Assembly: GCF_000737785.1 (NCBI RefSeq)
Contig: NZ_JPRO01000002.1
Location: 307,207 to 371,206 of the forward strand
DNA length: 64,000 bases
DNA from: Chryseobacterium luteum
GTDB taxonomy: Bacteria > Bacteroidota > Bacteroidia > Flavobacteriales > Weeksellaceae
Direction of reading: 5' to 3'
The notes under the pieces were generated by a model. It was not told the origin of the DNA, did no database searches, and was given only the letters and a program-made list of their open reading frames with translations. This document shows positions 24,645-33,912 of this stretch, piece by piece. Every line of letters begins with the position of its first letter. The first letter of the stretch is position 1. The position numbers and the translations under genes are program-made.

Positions 24645-25874
24645 ATGAAAAATTTCAATATTAAAGCTGTATTGTTTTTGAATTATTTTGTTTTCGCGAT
24701 TCTTTTGAATTCCGTGGGAACTGTTATTCTGCAGGTGCAGCAGAACTTCGCAATCTCAAAATCTTCTGCAAGTGTTCTGGAAGGTTTTAAAGATTTGCCG
24801 ATCGCCATATGCTCATTTATTCTGGCATCATTTCTGCCGAAAATTGGGATCAAAAATTCCATGCTTATTGCCCTTTTTCTGGTGAGTTGCATGTGTTTTG
24901 TGATGCCGTTTTCAAATGGTTTCTGGTTTTTCAAACTTCTCTTTGCTATTGTAGGAATCTCATTTGCCTTAATAAAAATATCAGTTTTCACCTCTATTGG
25001 CCTTGTGACGGATACGGATAAAGAACACTCAAGTTTTATGGGCTTTCTGGAAGGCTTTTTCATGATCGGGGTATTGGCCGGAAATGTACTTTTCAGCTTA
25101 TTCATTGATGATCATAATCCGCAATCTACCCAATGGCTGAACGTATATTGGGTATTGGGAACGCTTTCTGCACTGTCATTTTTATTTTTATTCTTTTCAA
25201 AATTAAATGAAAGCGAAGCCGGAAGTGAAAAAACCGATTTGCTGGGAGATCTGAAAAACAGTATAAGCCTGTTCAGCTATAAGAAAGTATTGTTTTTTCT
25301 TCTGTGTGCCTTCTTATTTGTACTGGTAGAACAGAGCTTCCAGACCTGGACCCCTACTTTTTATAAAGAAATACTGAAACTTCCCACTTCTATGAGTATC
25401 CAGGCGGGAGCAGTTTTAGCCGGAGCTTTTGCATTGGGAAGATTTTTATCTGGCTTTTTTTCCAAGAAATTCAGCTGGATCTATGTAGTTTCTTTCTGTG
25501 TGATCGGTTTTGCGGTAAGTATCATTCTGGTTCTGCCATTGACTCATAATATCCAGATTGATGAAGGGACAGGCTGGTTGAATGCTCCTCTTGTGGTGTA
25601 CTTATTTCCGTTGATGGGAGGTTTGCTGGCACCGATTTATCCAAGTATCAATTCTGTGATCCTGGCATCCATTCCAAAATATCTGCACAGTGCTATGTCC
25701 GGGCTGATTGTGGTTTTTTCCGCGATTGGAGGTACTATCGGCTCTATGATCACAGGTTTTGTCTTCCAGGAATTCAGTGGACAGCAGGCATTTTATCTTT
25801 CGCTGATCCCGCTTTCCCTGCTGATCATTTCGGCCATTTTTATGAATAAATTAAAAATAAATCCTAAGAAATAA
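24645..25874 (+). CDS. MFS sugar transporter, probably for trehalose
   Basis: A protein of about 409 aa with 12 predicted membrane helices. It has the MFS overall pattern and a FucP-like cytoplasmic-side look (FGR-like LGRFLSGFFSKKF at about 270-282). Two ATG codons are possible (24636, 24645). A TATCTTAG box at 24618-24625 favours the later one. The stop is 2 bp before the trehalase start, so both are surely co-transcribed, and trehalose or a related disaccharide is the likely cargo. Confidence 0.85.
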   Translation: MKNFNIKAVLFLNYFVFAILLNSVGTVILQVQQNFAISKSSASVLEGFKDLPIAICSFILASFLPKIGIKNSMLIALFLVSCMCFVMPFSNGFWFFKLLFAIVGISFALIKISVFTSIGLVTDTDKEHSSFMGFLEGFFMIGVLAGNVLFSLFIDDHNPQSTQWLNVYWVLGTLSALSFLFLFFSKLNESEAGSEKTDLLGDLKNSISLFSYKKVLFFLLCAFLFVLVEQSFQTWTPTFYKEILKLPTSMSIQAGAVLAGAFALGRFLSGFFSKKFSWIYVVSFCVIGFAVSIILVLPLTHNIQIDEGTGWLNAPLVVYLFPLMGGLLAPIYPSINSVILASIPKYLHSAMSGLIVVFSAIGGTIGSMITGFVFQEFSGQQAFYLSLIPLSLLIISAIFMNKLKINPKK

Positions 25875-25876
25875 TA

Positions 25877-27355
25877 ATGAATAAACAGCTATACATAAAC
25901 GAAATCCAGGTTCTTTTTGATGATGTACAGAGAGCAGAGGTCTTCGAGGACCAAAAGATGATGACCGATGCCGTTCCAATGTTTCCTGTTTCGGAGATCA
26001 ATGCATCGTATGAAAAGAAAAAAGGAAGTGAAGGATTTGATCTGAAAGATTTTGTAAGGGCCAACTTTGATTTTCTTGGAGCGAAAATATCAATCCAAAG
26101 GGAGGATCAGCTGCCGATAGAGGAGCATATCGAAAAACTTTGGGATGAACTGACCCGTACATCTTACGAAGAAAAAGGAACACTGTTGAAGCTTCCAAAA
26201 CCATACATTGTACCGGGAGGTCGTTTTAATGAGTTTTTCTACTGGGACAGCTATTTTATTATGCTTGGGCTGCAGGTTTCCGGAAGAACAGAAATGATGG
26301 AAAACATTGTGGAAAACTGCTCTTATTTGATTCAGAATGTAGGTTTTGTTCCCAATGCGAGCAGAACCCATTTCCTGAGCCGTTCACAGCCTCCTTATTT
26401 TTCGCTGATGCTGGATCTTGTTTTTGAAACCAACAATGACGAAAAAATTTACACCCAATATCACGACACTTTAGAGAAAGAATATGCTTTCTGGATGAGC
26501 GGGGAAGAATGGCTGGACAATGATTCCGCTGTAAAAAGAGTGGCGAAAACAAAGAACGGAGATATTCTGAACCGTTATTACGATACCGAAAATACACCAC
26601 GCCCGGAAAGTTACCTGATTGACATTGAAGACAGCGAAAATGCAGGCGAAGAATTTTACCGGAATATAAGAAGTGCCTGCGAATCCGGCTGGGATTTTTC
26701 CAGCAGATGGTTTGCAGACGGAGAACATATACAGACGATAGAAACACTGAACATTGCGGAAGTGGATCTGAACAGCCTTTTATGGCATTTGGAAAAAACG
26801 CTTGCGAAATCTTCAGCGCTTCTGAACCTGGGAGAAAAAGAAATTTATTTTACTGAAAGAGCAGCGAAACGCAGACAGATGATCAACACCTATTTTTGGG
26901 ATAAAAATACCGGATGTTATAAAGATTATCACTTAAAAAAACACAAAAACACACCGTCTGAACATATTGCTGCTCTTTACCCATTATTTTTAGGACTTGC
27001 AGATCAAACGCAGGCAGAATCTGTTGCTCAAAATATAGAAGAGAAATTCCTGTATCGGGGAGGTCTTGTGACCACCACAAAAAAAACCGGACAGCAATGG
27101 GATCTTCCGAATGCATGGGCTCCGTATCAGTGGTTAGGTTTCAAAGCAATGAAAAATTATGGCTTTGATGAACTGGCTGAAGAAATAAAAAACAACTGGT
27201 GCGGGAATGTGGAAAGAGTCTACAGCAACACCGGAAAATTAATGGAAAAATATAACGCACTAGACACTGAAACCATTGCCGGAGGAGGAGAATATCCGAA
27301 CCAGGACGGATTCGGATGGACAAACGGCGTCTATCTCAAATTAAAACAAAACTAA
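25877..27355 (+). CDS. treF: Trehalase (GH37), cytoplasmic type
   Basis: A 492-aa glycoside hydrolase that splits alpha,alpha-trehalose into two glucose. Both GH37 signatures are present: PGGRFNEFFYWDSY at about 114-127 and QQWDLPNAWAPYQ at about 405-417. The general acid Asp lies in ESGWDFSSRW (about 272-281) and the base Glu in GGGEYPNQDGFGWTNG near the C-terminus. No signal peptide is seen, so the sugar must first be imported. This fits the MFS gene just upstream and the TonB receptor 20 bp downstream. Confidence 0.95.
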   Translation: MNKQLYINEIQVLFDDVQRAEVFEDQKMMTDAVPMFPVSEINASYEKKKGSEGFDLKDFVRANFDFLGAKISIQREDQLPIEEHIEKLWDELTRTSYEEKGTLLKLPKPYIVPGGRFNEFFYWDSYFIMLGLQVSGRTEMMENIVENCSYLIQNVGFVPNASRTHFLSRSQPPYFSLMLDLVFETNNDEKIYTQYHDTLEKEYAFWMSGEEWLDNDSAVKRVAKTKNGDILNRYYDTENTPRPESYLIDIEDSENAGEEFYRNIRSACESGWDFSSRWFADGEHIQTIETLNIAEVDLNSLLWHLEKTLAKSSALLNLGEKEIYFTERAAKRRQMINTYFWDKNTGCYKDYHLKKHKNTPSEHIAALYPLFLGLADQTQAESVAQNIEEKFLYRGGLVTTTKKTGQQWDLPNAWAPYQWLGFKAMKNYGFDELAEEIKNNWCGNVERVYSNTGKLMEKYNALDTETIAGGGEYPNQDGFGWTNGVYLKLKQN

Positions 27356-27375
27356 CTATATAAAAATCATATGCT

Positions 27376-29805
27376 ATGAAAAAAAGATCGATATTTTTAA
27401 TGGCTGCCACTGCTACGCTTTACTTTAACAATGCGTATGCCCAGGAAACTCCTCAGGACTCAGTCAAAACGTCTTCTATAGACCAGATCGTTATTACCGG
27501 AAACTCCGGACCGAAAAAGAAAATAGAATCCAGTACGGCTATTTCTACCTTTACAGCAAAAGAAATCCAGAAGCAGAATCCTATCAGTGCTGCTGCATTA
27601 CTGCAGAGGGTTCCGGGATTTGCCGTGGAAACTTCAGGTGGTGAAGTGGGAAATAACCTTTTTGCAAGAGGTATTCCTTCTGCGGGAGCTTATGAATTCG
27701 TACAGGTTCAGGAAGACGGACTTCCGGTTTTTGAAGACGGAGCGCTTCAGTTTGCCAATGCTGATAATTTTTTCCGTGTAGATAATTCCGTAAGCAGGCT
27801 GGAAGCATTAAGAGGAGGTTCAGGATCCATCTATGCAACCAATTCTCCCGGAGGTCTTATCAACTTTATTACTAAGGAAGGGAGTAACGATTTTAAAGGA
27901 ACTGCTAAACTGGAAACCAGTACTTATGGCCTGATGCGTACAGATATTAACGTGGGAGGCGCTCTGGTTCAGGATAAGCTTTTCTTCAACGTTGGAGGGT
28001 TCTACAGAACGGATAACGGAATCAGAAAAACTGGTTTCAGAGCCAACAACGGCGGACAGATCAGAATGAACCTTAAGTATGTGTTTGATAAAGGCTATGC
28101 TAAGGTATACTATAAAAAATTAGACGACAGAAATACTTTTTTCCTTCCGATTCCTCTAACTCAAAACGGGAATGATCTGAAAGAATTTGCAGGTTTCGAT
28201 GCCAATTACGGGACTTACAGTTACAGAACGATCAGCCAGCTGAATATTCCTCAGGCCGGCGGTGGTTTTTTCAGCAGAAATCTTGAAGACGGAATTCATC
28301 CGAAAGTTGATGTTTTAGGTGCTGAATTCAAATATGACCTTGGAAGTAACTTCTCTGTTTTAAACAAAACAAGGTATACCAATATCAATATGAATTATAC
28401 AGGGATCTTCCCTGCAGGAGGTCCTGCCACTGCGGGTAAATTTGCCAGTGATAATGGAATTACAGGAAACAATTATCAATATTCCCTGGTAAGCAACGGG
28501 GCTGCCGTAAACCCGGCTTTTGTTCAGGAACTAGGCTTCTGGGCTATTGATAAGCAGATGAATAATTTTGTGAATGATTTACAGTTGAATTACAAATTCG
28601 ACAAAGGAAATGTAACGGCAGGTTTCTATAAATCCAACTGGAAATCTCATCAGTACTGGAACTGGAGCAATATTCTGGCAACAGCATCAGATAAGCCGGA
28701 ACTTCTTAACCTGGTTGATACTTCTCTTAGCCCAAATTCCACAGGCTATTCTAAAACTTATAACGGAGTTACCGATATGTCTTTCCTGTTGAGAGACTCC
28801 CAGGTTCAGGGAAGCCTGAATGATCTGTATGCTAATTTGGATTACAATATTACAGATGATTTGAGTATTAATGCGGGACTTCGTTACAGCCGTGATTTCT
28901 ACAAAGGATATTCGGTCAATACAACAACTGCAAACTTGAATAATTCAGGGTTAACTACTGATGGTACACACAGTTTCAATACAACCACTGCTGATGATAA
29001 CATGAGTGTTTTAGGAAACAAATACAACTACTGGAGCTATGATATTGATAAGCTTTCCTATACTTTAGCTGCCAACTATAAGATTAATAAGGAAAATGCT
29101 GTTTATGCACGTTTTTCTCACGGATTCAGATCGCCGAATGAGGAGGCTTATTACAATTATTTCACAACTCCTAATCCGGACCAGCCTTTAAAGCCGGTAT
29201 TGACCAATCAGGTGGAAGTGGGGTACAAGTACTACTCACGTACATTTGATATTGCAGTAATTCCGTTTTATTCAACGCTTAAAAACCTGTCATTTACAGA
29301 TGTGTTTTCTAATGGAACTTCAGAAAATACTTTTGCCAATACCAAAAACTATGGAGTTGAGCTGGAAGGATACGCAAGGTTGTTTAACAATATGCTGGAG
29401 CTTACTTTCAACGGAACCATTCAAAATCCAAAATACAGCGGATTGGAAGAAGGAAGTCTTCTGGAAGGAAATGTTGTAAGAAGAATGCCGAAGGTGTACT
29501 TCAATATTTCACCGGCTGTCAATATTACAAAGCAGTGGAGAACCTATGTGAGCTATAACTACTATGGAAAACGTTTCCAGGACCAGATGAATGTTCAGAC
29601 TTTACCGTCATTCAGTGAATTTGGAGCCGGAACTTCTTATCAGTTGGGGAAAATCCGTTTTGCTGTTGACGGAACCAATATCTTTAATACAATCGGTATT
29701 ACAGAAGGGGATCCAAGAGCAGGCTCTCCAACCGGAGACGGAACTATTATGGCAAGACCGATTATGGGAGCAGCCGTAAGAGCATCCATCACATTAGATT
29801 TTTAA
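27376..29805 (+). CDS. TonB-dependent outer-membrane receptor of the trehalose locus
   Basis: An 809-aa receptor with a signal peptide (MKKRSIFLMAATATLYFNNAYA). A short TonB-box-like segment IDQIVITGNS (about 37-46) precedes the plug, which includes ALLQRVPGFAVETSGG and LEALRGGSGSIYATNSPGG. A 22-strand barrel follows, ending in AAVRASITLDF with a terminal Phe. It has no N-terminal carboxypeptidase-like domain and no SusD partner, so it is a stand-alone receptor like those for small ligands. The position suggests uptake of trehalose or a trehalose-containing compound across the outer membrane. Confidence 0.92.
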   Translation: MKKRSIFLMAATATLYFNNAYAQETPQDSVKTSSIDQIVITGNSGPKKKIESSTAISTFTAKEIQKQNPISAAALLQRVPGFAVETSGGEVGNNLFARGIPSAGAYEFVQVQEDGLPVFEDGALQFANADNFFRVDNSVSRLEALRGGSGSIYATNSPGGLINFITKEGSNDFKGTAKLETSTYGLMRTDINVGGALVQDKLFFNVGGFYRTDNGIRKTGFRANNGGQIRMNLKYVFDKGYAKVYYKKLDDRNTFFLPIPLTQNGNDLKEFAGFDANYGTYSYRTISQLNIPQAGGGFFSRNLEDGIHPKVDVLGAEFKYDLGSNFSVLNKTRYTNINMNYTGIFPAGGPATAGKFASDNGITGNNYQYSLVSNGAAVNPAFVQELGFWAIDKQMNNFVNDLQLNYKFDKGNVTAGFYKSNWKSHQYWNWSNILATASDKPELLNLVDTSLSPNSTGYSKTYNGVTDMSFLLRDSQVQGSLNDLYANLDYNITDDLSINAGLRYSRDFYKGYSVNTTTANLNNSGLTTDGTHSFNTTTADDNMSVLGNKYNYWSYDIDKLSYTLAANYKINKENAVYARFSHGFRSPNEEAYYNYFTTPNPDQPLKPVLTNQVEVGYKYYSRTFDIAVIPFYSTLKNLSFTDVFSNGTSENTFANTKNYGVELEGYARLFNNMLELTFNGTIQNPKYSGLEEGSLLEGNVVRRMPKVYFNISPAVNITKQWRTYVSYNYYGKRFQDQMNVQTLPSFSEFGAGTSYQLGKIRFAVDGTNIFNTIGITEGDPRAGSPTGDGTIMARPIMGAAVRASITLDF

Positions 29806-29824
29806 TACTTATATTTTCTTCATA

Positions 29825-29857
29825 AAAAACCGCCAGAGATCTTTTCCGGCGGTTTTT
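29825..29857 (+). terminator. Terminator of the trehalose operon
   Basis: The stem AAAAACCGCC / GGCGGTTTTT lies 20 bp after the receptor stop, with T tracts on both strands. Confidence 0.85.
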
Positions 29858-29914
29858 GCTTTGGAAGAGAATTTATACTCTCAAACTTTTTATACTTATT
29901 GATCTGAATAGGTC

Positions 29915-30022
29915 AATGGTGAATTTTGCTTCGCAAGTGAATGGTGAATGAGACTTTAGATTTAGATAACAGATTTCAGATCATTTAAATCTCTTCAACT
30001 CTCAAACCCTAATACGCTCCAA
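29915..30022. repeat. Minisatellite/hairpin repeat, copy A
   Basis: 29915-29950 holds the conserved hairpin module (AATTTTGCTTCGCAAGTGAA within it). 29991-30022 holds, in reverse complement, the 16-bp unit TATTAGGGTTTGAGAG. It has the same parts in opposite orientation to copies B and D. Confidence 0.6.
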
Positions 30023-30051
30023 CTTCGCATCACGAAACCCGCACCTCGAAT

Positions 30052-30690
30052 CTACTTAAAAAACGGATTATACTGCTTCTCAAAGCCTATCGTCGTAGGA
30101 TTGCCATGGCCTGAAAAAACCTGAGTTTCATCATCCAGAATAAATAATTTGTTGGTGATTCCTTCGATCAGTAACTCATGATTTCCTTTGTAAAGATCGG
30201 TTCTTCCGATGCTGCCTTCAAAAAGAACATCCCCGGAGATCATGAATTTCTGATTTTCATTATGGTAAACAACGCTTCCCGGAGAATGTCCCGGAACGTG
30301 GTAAATCTTGAATTTTTCTCCGTCCAGTTCAAGGGTTTTACCTTCATTGATATAAATGATATCTGCTTTTACAGGATCAACAGAAAATCCGAATCTCATT
30401 CCGCTGGCCTGAAGCATGTCCAGGACTTCCTGGTCTTCTTTATGCATATGAACAGGAACTTTAAAGGTATCAAAAGCCCACTGCAAACCCAGAACGTGGT
30501 CAATATGAGCATGGGTAAGAAGAATTTTCCGGATCTTCAGTCCGTTTTCAGCAATAAAGCTTTCTATAGCTTTAGTTTCCTGCTCATTCATATTTCCCGG
30601 ATCGATCAGCCAGGCATTTTTATTTTCGTTGTAAAGGATGTAGGTATTTTCGCTGGCAAAATTGAATACGAAGCTTTGGATCTGGAGCAT
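30052..30690 (-). CDS. MBL-fold metallo-hydrolase (glyoxalase II-like)
   Basis: A 212-aa protein with the complete metal-binding set: THAHIDH at about 59-65, GHSPGS with a His (about 134-139), SGDVLFEGSIGRTD (about 152-165) and the late GHGNPT (about 195-200). This is the two-metal site of hydroxyacylglutathione hydrolase-like enzymes and related thioesterases or persulfide dioxygenases. The exact substrate cannot be told. A -7 box lies 17 nt upstream, back to back with the T9SS plug gene. Confidence 0.9.
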   Translation of the reverse strand: MLQIQSFVFNFASENTYILYNENKNAWLIDPGNMNEQETKAIESFIAENGLKIRKILLTHAHIDHVLGLQWAFDTFKVPVHMHKEDQEVLDMLQASGMRFGFSVDPVKADIIYINEGKTLELDGEKFKIYHVPGHSPGSVVYHNENQKFMISGDVLFEGSIGRTDLYKGNHELLIEGITNKLFILDDETQVFSGHGNPTTIGFEKQYNPFFK

Positions 30691-30707
30691 AACTGATTTT
30701 TTTATTT

Positions 30708-30715
30708 CAAAAATA
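30708..30715 (-). promoter_or_regulatory. -7 promoter element of the MBL hydrolase gene
   Basis: TATTTTTG on the minus strand lies 17 nt before the ATG at 30690. A near-match TATCTTCG for the divergent gene lies at 30747-30754. Confidence 0.5.
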
Positions 30716-30759
30716 CGATATTATTAAGAAAATCCCGATTTTTCGTTATCTTCGTCATA

Positions 30760-31974
30760 ATGAAAACTTTGCGCATACTTTTACTTTCTTTGGGAGGACT
30801 GGTTTTTGGACAAAACATCCAAAGTATACAGCTATTTAACCCGCAGACGAACGATGAAACGCCTGTCATAAAGTTCGGACAACAGCTGGTCTTAAGCTTT
30901 GATGACCTTAGCAATGCCAGCGAGATCTACAGATACACGATCAAGCATTACGACAGAAACTGGAACGATGACAATTTGTTTTTTACAGAGATTGCCAACG
31001 GAAGTTTAAACGGGCTTTTAGATCAGTTCCAATATTCTTTTAATACTATCCAGGCTTATACCCATTACAAGCTTACGTTCCCGAATGATAAAATACAGCC
31101 GAAGATTTCAGGAAATTTTGAACTGATTGTTTATAAAGATTCGGCGGACAGGCCGCTTTTCAAAAGACGGTTTTATCTGGTGGAAGATGCCGCAACGGTT
31201 GCTTTGAATATCTCGAGAATTGCAGATGCCAAAAATCCCGTTGTCAATCAAAGGGTAGAAGTAAAGGCAACTTCAAAAGCAGGAGATCTTTCTTCCAATG
31301 TCAATTCAATGACTTTAAATGTCATGCAGAACAACAACCCTGATTTGGCGGTTAATAATTTAAAACCAAGTGCAACACTAGGAAATCAGCTGCTTTTTCA
31401 ACAGATGAACTTAACATTTCCGGGCAATAACGAATTCTATTATTTTGATAACAAGAATATGAATATGGCCGCAGATATGGTACAGGCTACAGAATTGAAG
31501 GATGGTGTAAACAACACCTATCTGCATCCGGTATGGGCTTTTCCTTTGAATTATCAATACCAGCCTGATGTAAACGGAGCATGGTTCTACAGAAGAAATG
31601 ATCTGGGACTGGAAAGGAATGCAGAAAGGGAAGCTGACTATTCATGGGTGTATTTCTCTCTGGATTCTGAGCCTGTAGATAAAGAAATTTACGTATTGGG
31701 AGGTTTTAATAATTTTAAGCCGGGCAAAGAAAATCAGATGCAGTACGATGCAGCCAATAAAAAATATGTAGCTAAAATATTTCTGAAACAGGGTTTCTAT
31801 AACTACATTCTCGCCACAAAAGAAAGCAACGGATCTCTGAATTTTGGAGAGATAAACGGTAATTTCTGGCAGACTGAAAACCTGTACCAGGCATTTTTAT
31901 ATTATGCGCCTTTCGGGCGTAATTATGACGGACTGATGGGGTATGGGGAATTCAGAACACCTATTGGTAAATAG
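30760..31974 (+). CDS. Type IX secretion system plug protein (DUF5103)
   Basis: A 404-aa exported protein (signal MKTLRILLLSLGGLVFGQ). The N-terminal half is a beta domain found in DUF5103 proteins (about 30-130, with TIKHYDRNW and LDQFQYSFNTIQAYTHYKL). A second domain ends in a GYNYILA-like strand and YYAPFGRNYDGLMGYGEFR. In Flavobacterium a protein of this family plugs the SprA translocon of the type IX system. The two cargo proteins with sorting domains in this window fit with that. Family assignment is from recall of sequence features. Confidence 0.85.
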   Translation: MKTLRILLLSLGGLVFGQNIQSIQLFNPQTNDETPVIKFGQQLVLSFDDLSNASEIYRYTIKHYDRNWNDDNLFFTEIANGSLNGLLDQFQYSFNTIQAYTHYKLTFPNDKIQPKISGNFELIVYKDSADRPLFKRRFYLVEDAATVALNISRIADAKNPVVNQRVEVKATSKAGDLSSNVNSMTLNVMQNNNPDLAVNNLKPSATLGNQLLFQQMNLTFPGNNEFYYFDNKNMNMAADMVQATELKDGVNNTYLHPVWAFPLNYQYQPDVNGAWFYRRNDLGLERNAEREADYSWVYFSLDSEPVDKEIYVLGGFNNFKPGKENQMQYDAANKKYVAKIFLKQGFYNYILATKESNGSLNFGEINGNFWQTENLYQAFLYYAPFGRNYDGLMGYGEFRTPIGK

Positions 31975-32000
31975 TTTTTACATTGAATTTTAGATATCAG

Positions 32001-32026
32001 GAGGCATTCGTGGATGCCTCTTTTTT
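32001..32026 (+). terminator. Terminator of the T9SS plug gene
   Basis: The hairpin GAGGCAT-TCGTGG-ATGCCTC is followed by a T run. Confidence 0.85.
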
Positions 32027-32061
32027 ATTGTGTGGATGGTGGTGGATTTGTGTTTTATAAT

Positions 32062-32120
32062 TAACCACCCCGTCAAAAATTCTTTGAATTTTCGCCACCC
32101 CTCCGCGGGAGGGGAATGTG
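32062..32120. repeat. REP-like intergenic palindromes
   Basis: Two adjacent hairpins, AAAATTC-TTT-GAATTTT and CCCCTCC-GCG-GGAGGGG (32098-32114), sit in a frame of CCACCCC and AATGTG. GC-rich palindromes in an AT-rich spacer are typical of dispersed REP elements. Apart from this and two terminators, the 354-bp gap holds nothing recognisable. Confidence 0.5.
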
Positions 32121-32294
32121 CCCGTCATTTCAATATTCATTATATTTTCACTCTGGTATACTCCATGAAGTATTCAATTTAATAAACTTTAGGGTTTAAA
32201 AATTTTGTGGTTAATAAATATTTTTTTCATCCACAGATGTTTGTGGCTATTTGTGTAGATTATTTGTATCATTTGTGTTTAAAATCGAAATCAA

Positions 32295-32323
32295 TAAAAA
32301 AAGGAACTGTAAAACAGCTCCTT
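32295..32323 (-). terminator. Terminator of hemH
   Basis: On the minus strand AGGAGCTGT / ACAGTTCCT with a TTT loop is followed by seven T residues, 6 bp past the hemH stop. Confidence 0.8.
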
Positions 32324-32328
32324 ATATT

Positions 32329-33357
32329 TTAAACCAGATAAAAATCGTTCAGTTTTTCTTCGCAGAGGATCTTTACTACATCTATCCAGCGGTCTTCGTC
32401 GTTCAGGCACGGAATATAATGGAAGTTTTCTCCACCTGCATGCTGAAACTGTTCCTTACCTTCCACAGAGATTTCCTCCAGAGTTTCCAGGCAGTCGGAA
32501 ACGAAAGCCGGGCAGACAATGGCCAGGTTTTTTACTCCTTTTTTAGGGATCGTTTCTAAAGTTTCATCGGTGTAAGGCTCTATCCATTTGTCTTTTCCTA
32601 ATCTCGACTGGAAAGAAACAATTGTTTTTTCTTTGGGAAGTCCTATCCTGGCGATCACAGCCTCTGTCGTTTTATAGCACTGATGGCGGTAGCAGAACTG
32701 GTGGCTTGGATTCGTCTCCCTTGAACAGCAGTCGTTAAGATTACAGGTCTTTGTAGGATCTGTTTTGTAAATATGCCTTTCCGGTACCCCGTGATAAGAG
32801 AACTGCAGGACATCGAAATTTTCAGGAAGCTTTTCCTTAATACTTTCTGCAAGGCAGTTGATGTAGATTTCCCTGTTGTAGAAGGGTTGTATATAATTGA
32901 TCTTTACTTTCGGGAATTTCTTTTTACGTACTTCTTCCGCTTTTTCAATCACCGTTTCCGTAGTACTCATCGCATATTGCGGGTACAATGGGAACAGCAC
33001 GATCTCGGAAACTCCCTGGTCAACTAATTTTTGAATGCCTGTTTCAATGCTCGGTTGAGCATATCTCATCCCGATTTCCACCGGAACGTCAACTACTTTC
33101 TGTAGTTTCTTTTTGATCTTTTCAGTAATGACAATTAAAGGAGAACCTTCATCCGTCCATACTGTTTTGTAGGCTTCTGCAGATTTTGCGGGTCTTGTTT
33201 TCAGAATAATTCCCTGAACCAGCAGTGCACGGAAGATCCAGCGGTAGTCGATGACCTTTTCATCCATTAAAAACTCGTCAAGATATTCCTTTACATCATT
33301 TACGGCCGTAGATCTTGGGGAACCAAGATTTACCAGTAAAATTCCTTTTTTATCCAA
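32329..33357 (-). CDS. hemH: Ferrochelatase
   Basis: A 342-aa enzyme that inserts Fe(II) into protoporphyrin IX, the last step of haem synthesis. It starts KKGILLVNLGSPRS, the family N-terminus. The iron-ligand His lies in FSYHGVPERH at about 187-196. A Cys cluster (TCNLNDCC..FCYRHQC) follows. The catalytic Glu region is VCPAFVSDCLETLEEI near 281-296. No ATG precedes this N-terminus in frame before a stop, so the start is the TTG at 33357. The gene follows a frameshifted FMN reductase by 15 bp. Confidence 0.94.
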   Translation of the reverse strand: MDKKGILLVNLGSPRSTAVNDVKEYLDEFLMDEKVIDYRWIFRALLVQGIILKTRPAKSAEAYKTVWTDEGSPLIVITEKIKKKLQKVVDVPVEIGMRYAQPSIETGIQKLVDQGVSEIVLFPLYPQYAMSTTETVIEKAEEVRKKKFPKVKINYIQPFYNREIYINCLAESIKEKLPENFDVLQFSYHGVPERHIYKTDPTKTCNLNDCCSRETNPSHQFCYRHQCYKTTEAVIARIGLPKEKTIVSFQSRLGKDKWIEPYTDETLETIPKKGVKNLAIVCPAFVSDCLETLEEISVEGKEQFQHAGGENFHYIPCLNDEDRWIDVVKILCEEKLNDFYLV

Positions 33358-33372
33358 TATTTTTAATTTTAA

Positions 33373-33901
33373 TTATGAAACAGTGTTTTCGAAATCTGTT
33401 ATCAATGTTGATACTTCTGCAAAGGTATTATTTTCAGCCCGGCCGTCACTGTTAAATTTTCCCTTTATCCCCTTTATTAAAAGCTGATGCCGGTCTTCTG
33501 TCCGGGCTCCGAGTGTTTTCAGAATCATGATTAATTCTTCATGACCTTTCTCTCCACTGGCAGATGCCGTTAATTACAGCAGCCGGCTTTTCAGAAAAAA
33601 CAGTGGTAGAAACACACCACTCCAACAAGTTTTTCAGCCTGCTTGGGATACTGAAAATATATTCCGGAGTAGAAAATAAGACACCTGCCGAATTTTCAAT
33701 CTCTTCCCTGATTTTCAATACTTCGTCTGGTGTATCCCTGTCAGTTCGTGAAGTATCGAAATGCGGAAGGACAGAAAGATCATCATATATACGAAACTCC
33801 ATCCCCGGATGCTTTTCCAGAACCTGTTCTATTAATTTCCGGTTACCGGAATTTTTTGTGGCACTTCCAATAATGACCAAGATCTTTTTTGTGGGTACCA
33901 T
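33373..33901 (-). pseudogene. NADPH-dependent FMN reductase-like gene broken by a frameshift
   Basis: The first 110 codons read a flavodoxin-like FMN reductase: KILVIIGSATKNSGNRKLIE (P-loop-like flavin site), then FSTPEYIFSIPSRLKNLLEW. After KPAAVI the frame changes. In the next frame the sequence continues as TASASGEKGHEELIMILKTL and on to TDFENTVS and a stop at 33373. One extra A near 33570-33574 accounts for it. Intact, it would be about 175 aa, normal for the family. In the present frame the product stops at 120 residues (33539). Confidence 0.8.
33420..33427 (-). promoter_or_regulatory. -7 promoter element of hemH, inside the upstream broken gene
   Basis: TACCTTTG on the minus strand lies 62 nt before the hemH start. 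It would allow hemH expression independent of the frameshifted gene. Confidence 0.4.
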
Positions 33902-33912
33902 TTTATGTTCGG

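Noticed and set aside
26259..26747. 162-aa minus-strand ORF
   Set aside because: Antisense to the trehalase gene, whose catalytic motifs are all present on the other strand.
27376..29805. SusC-type receptor
   Set aside because: No N-terminal carboxypeptidase-like domain and no SusD gene follows. It is better described as a plain TonB receptor.
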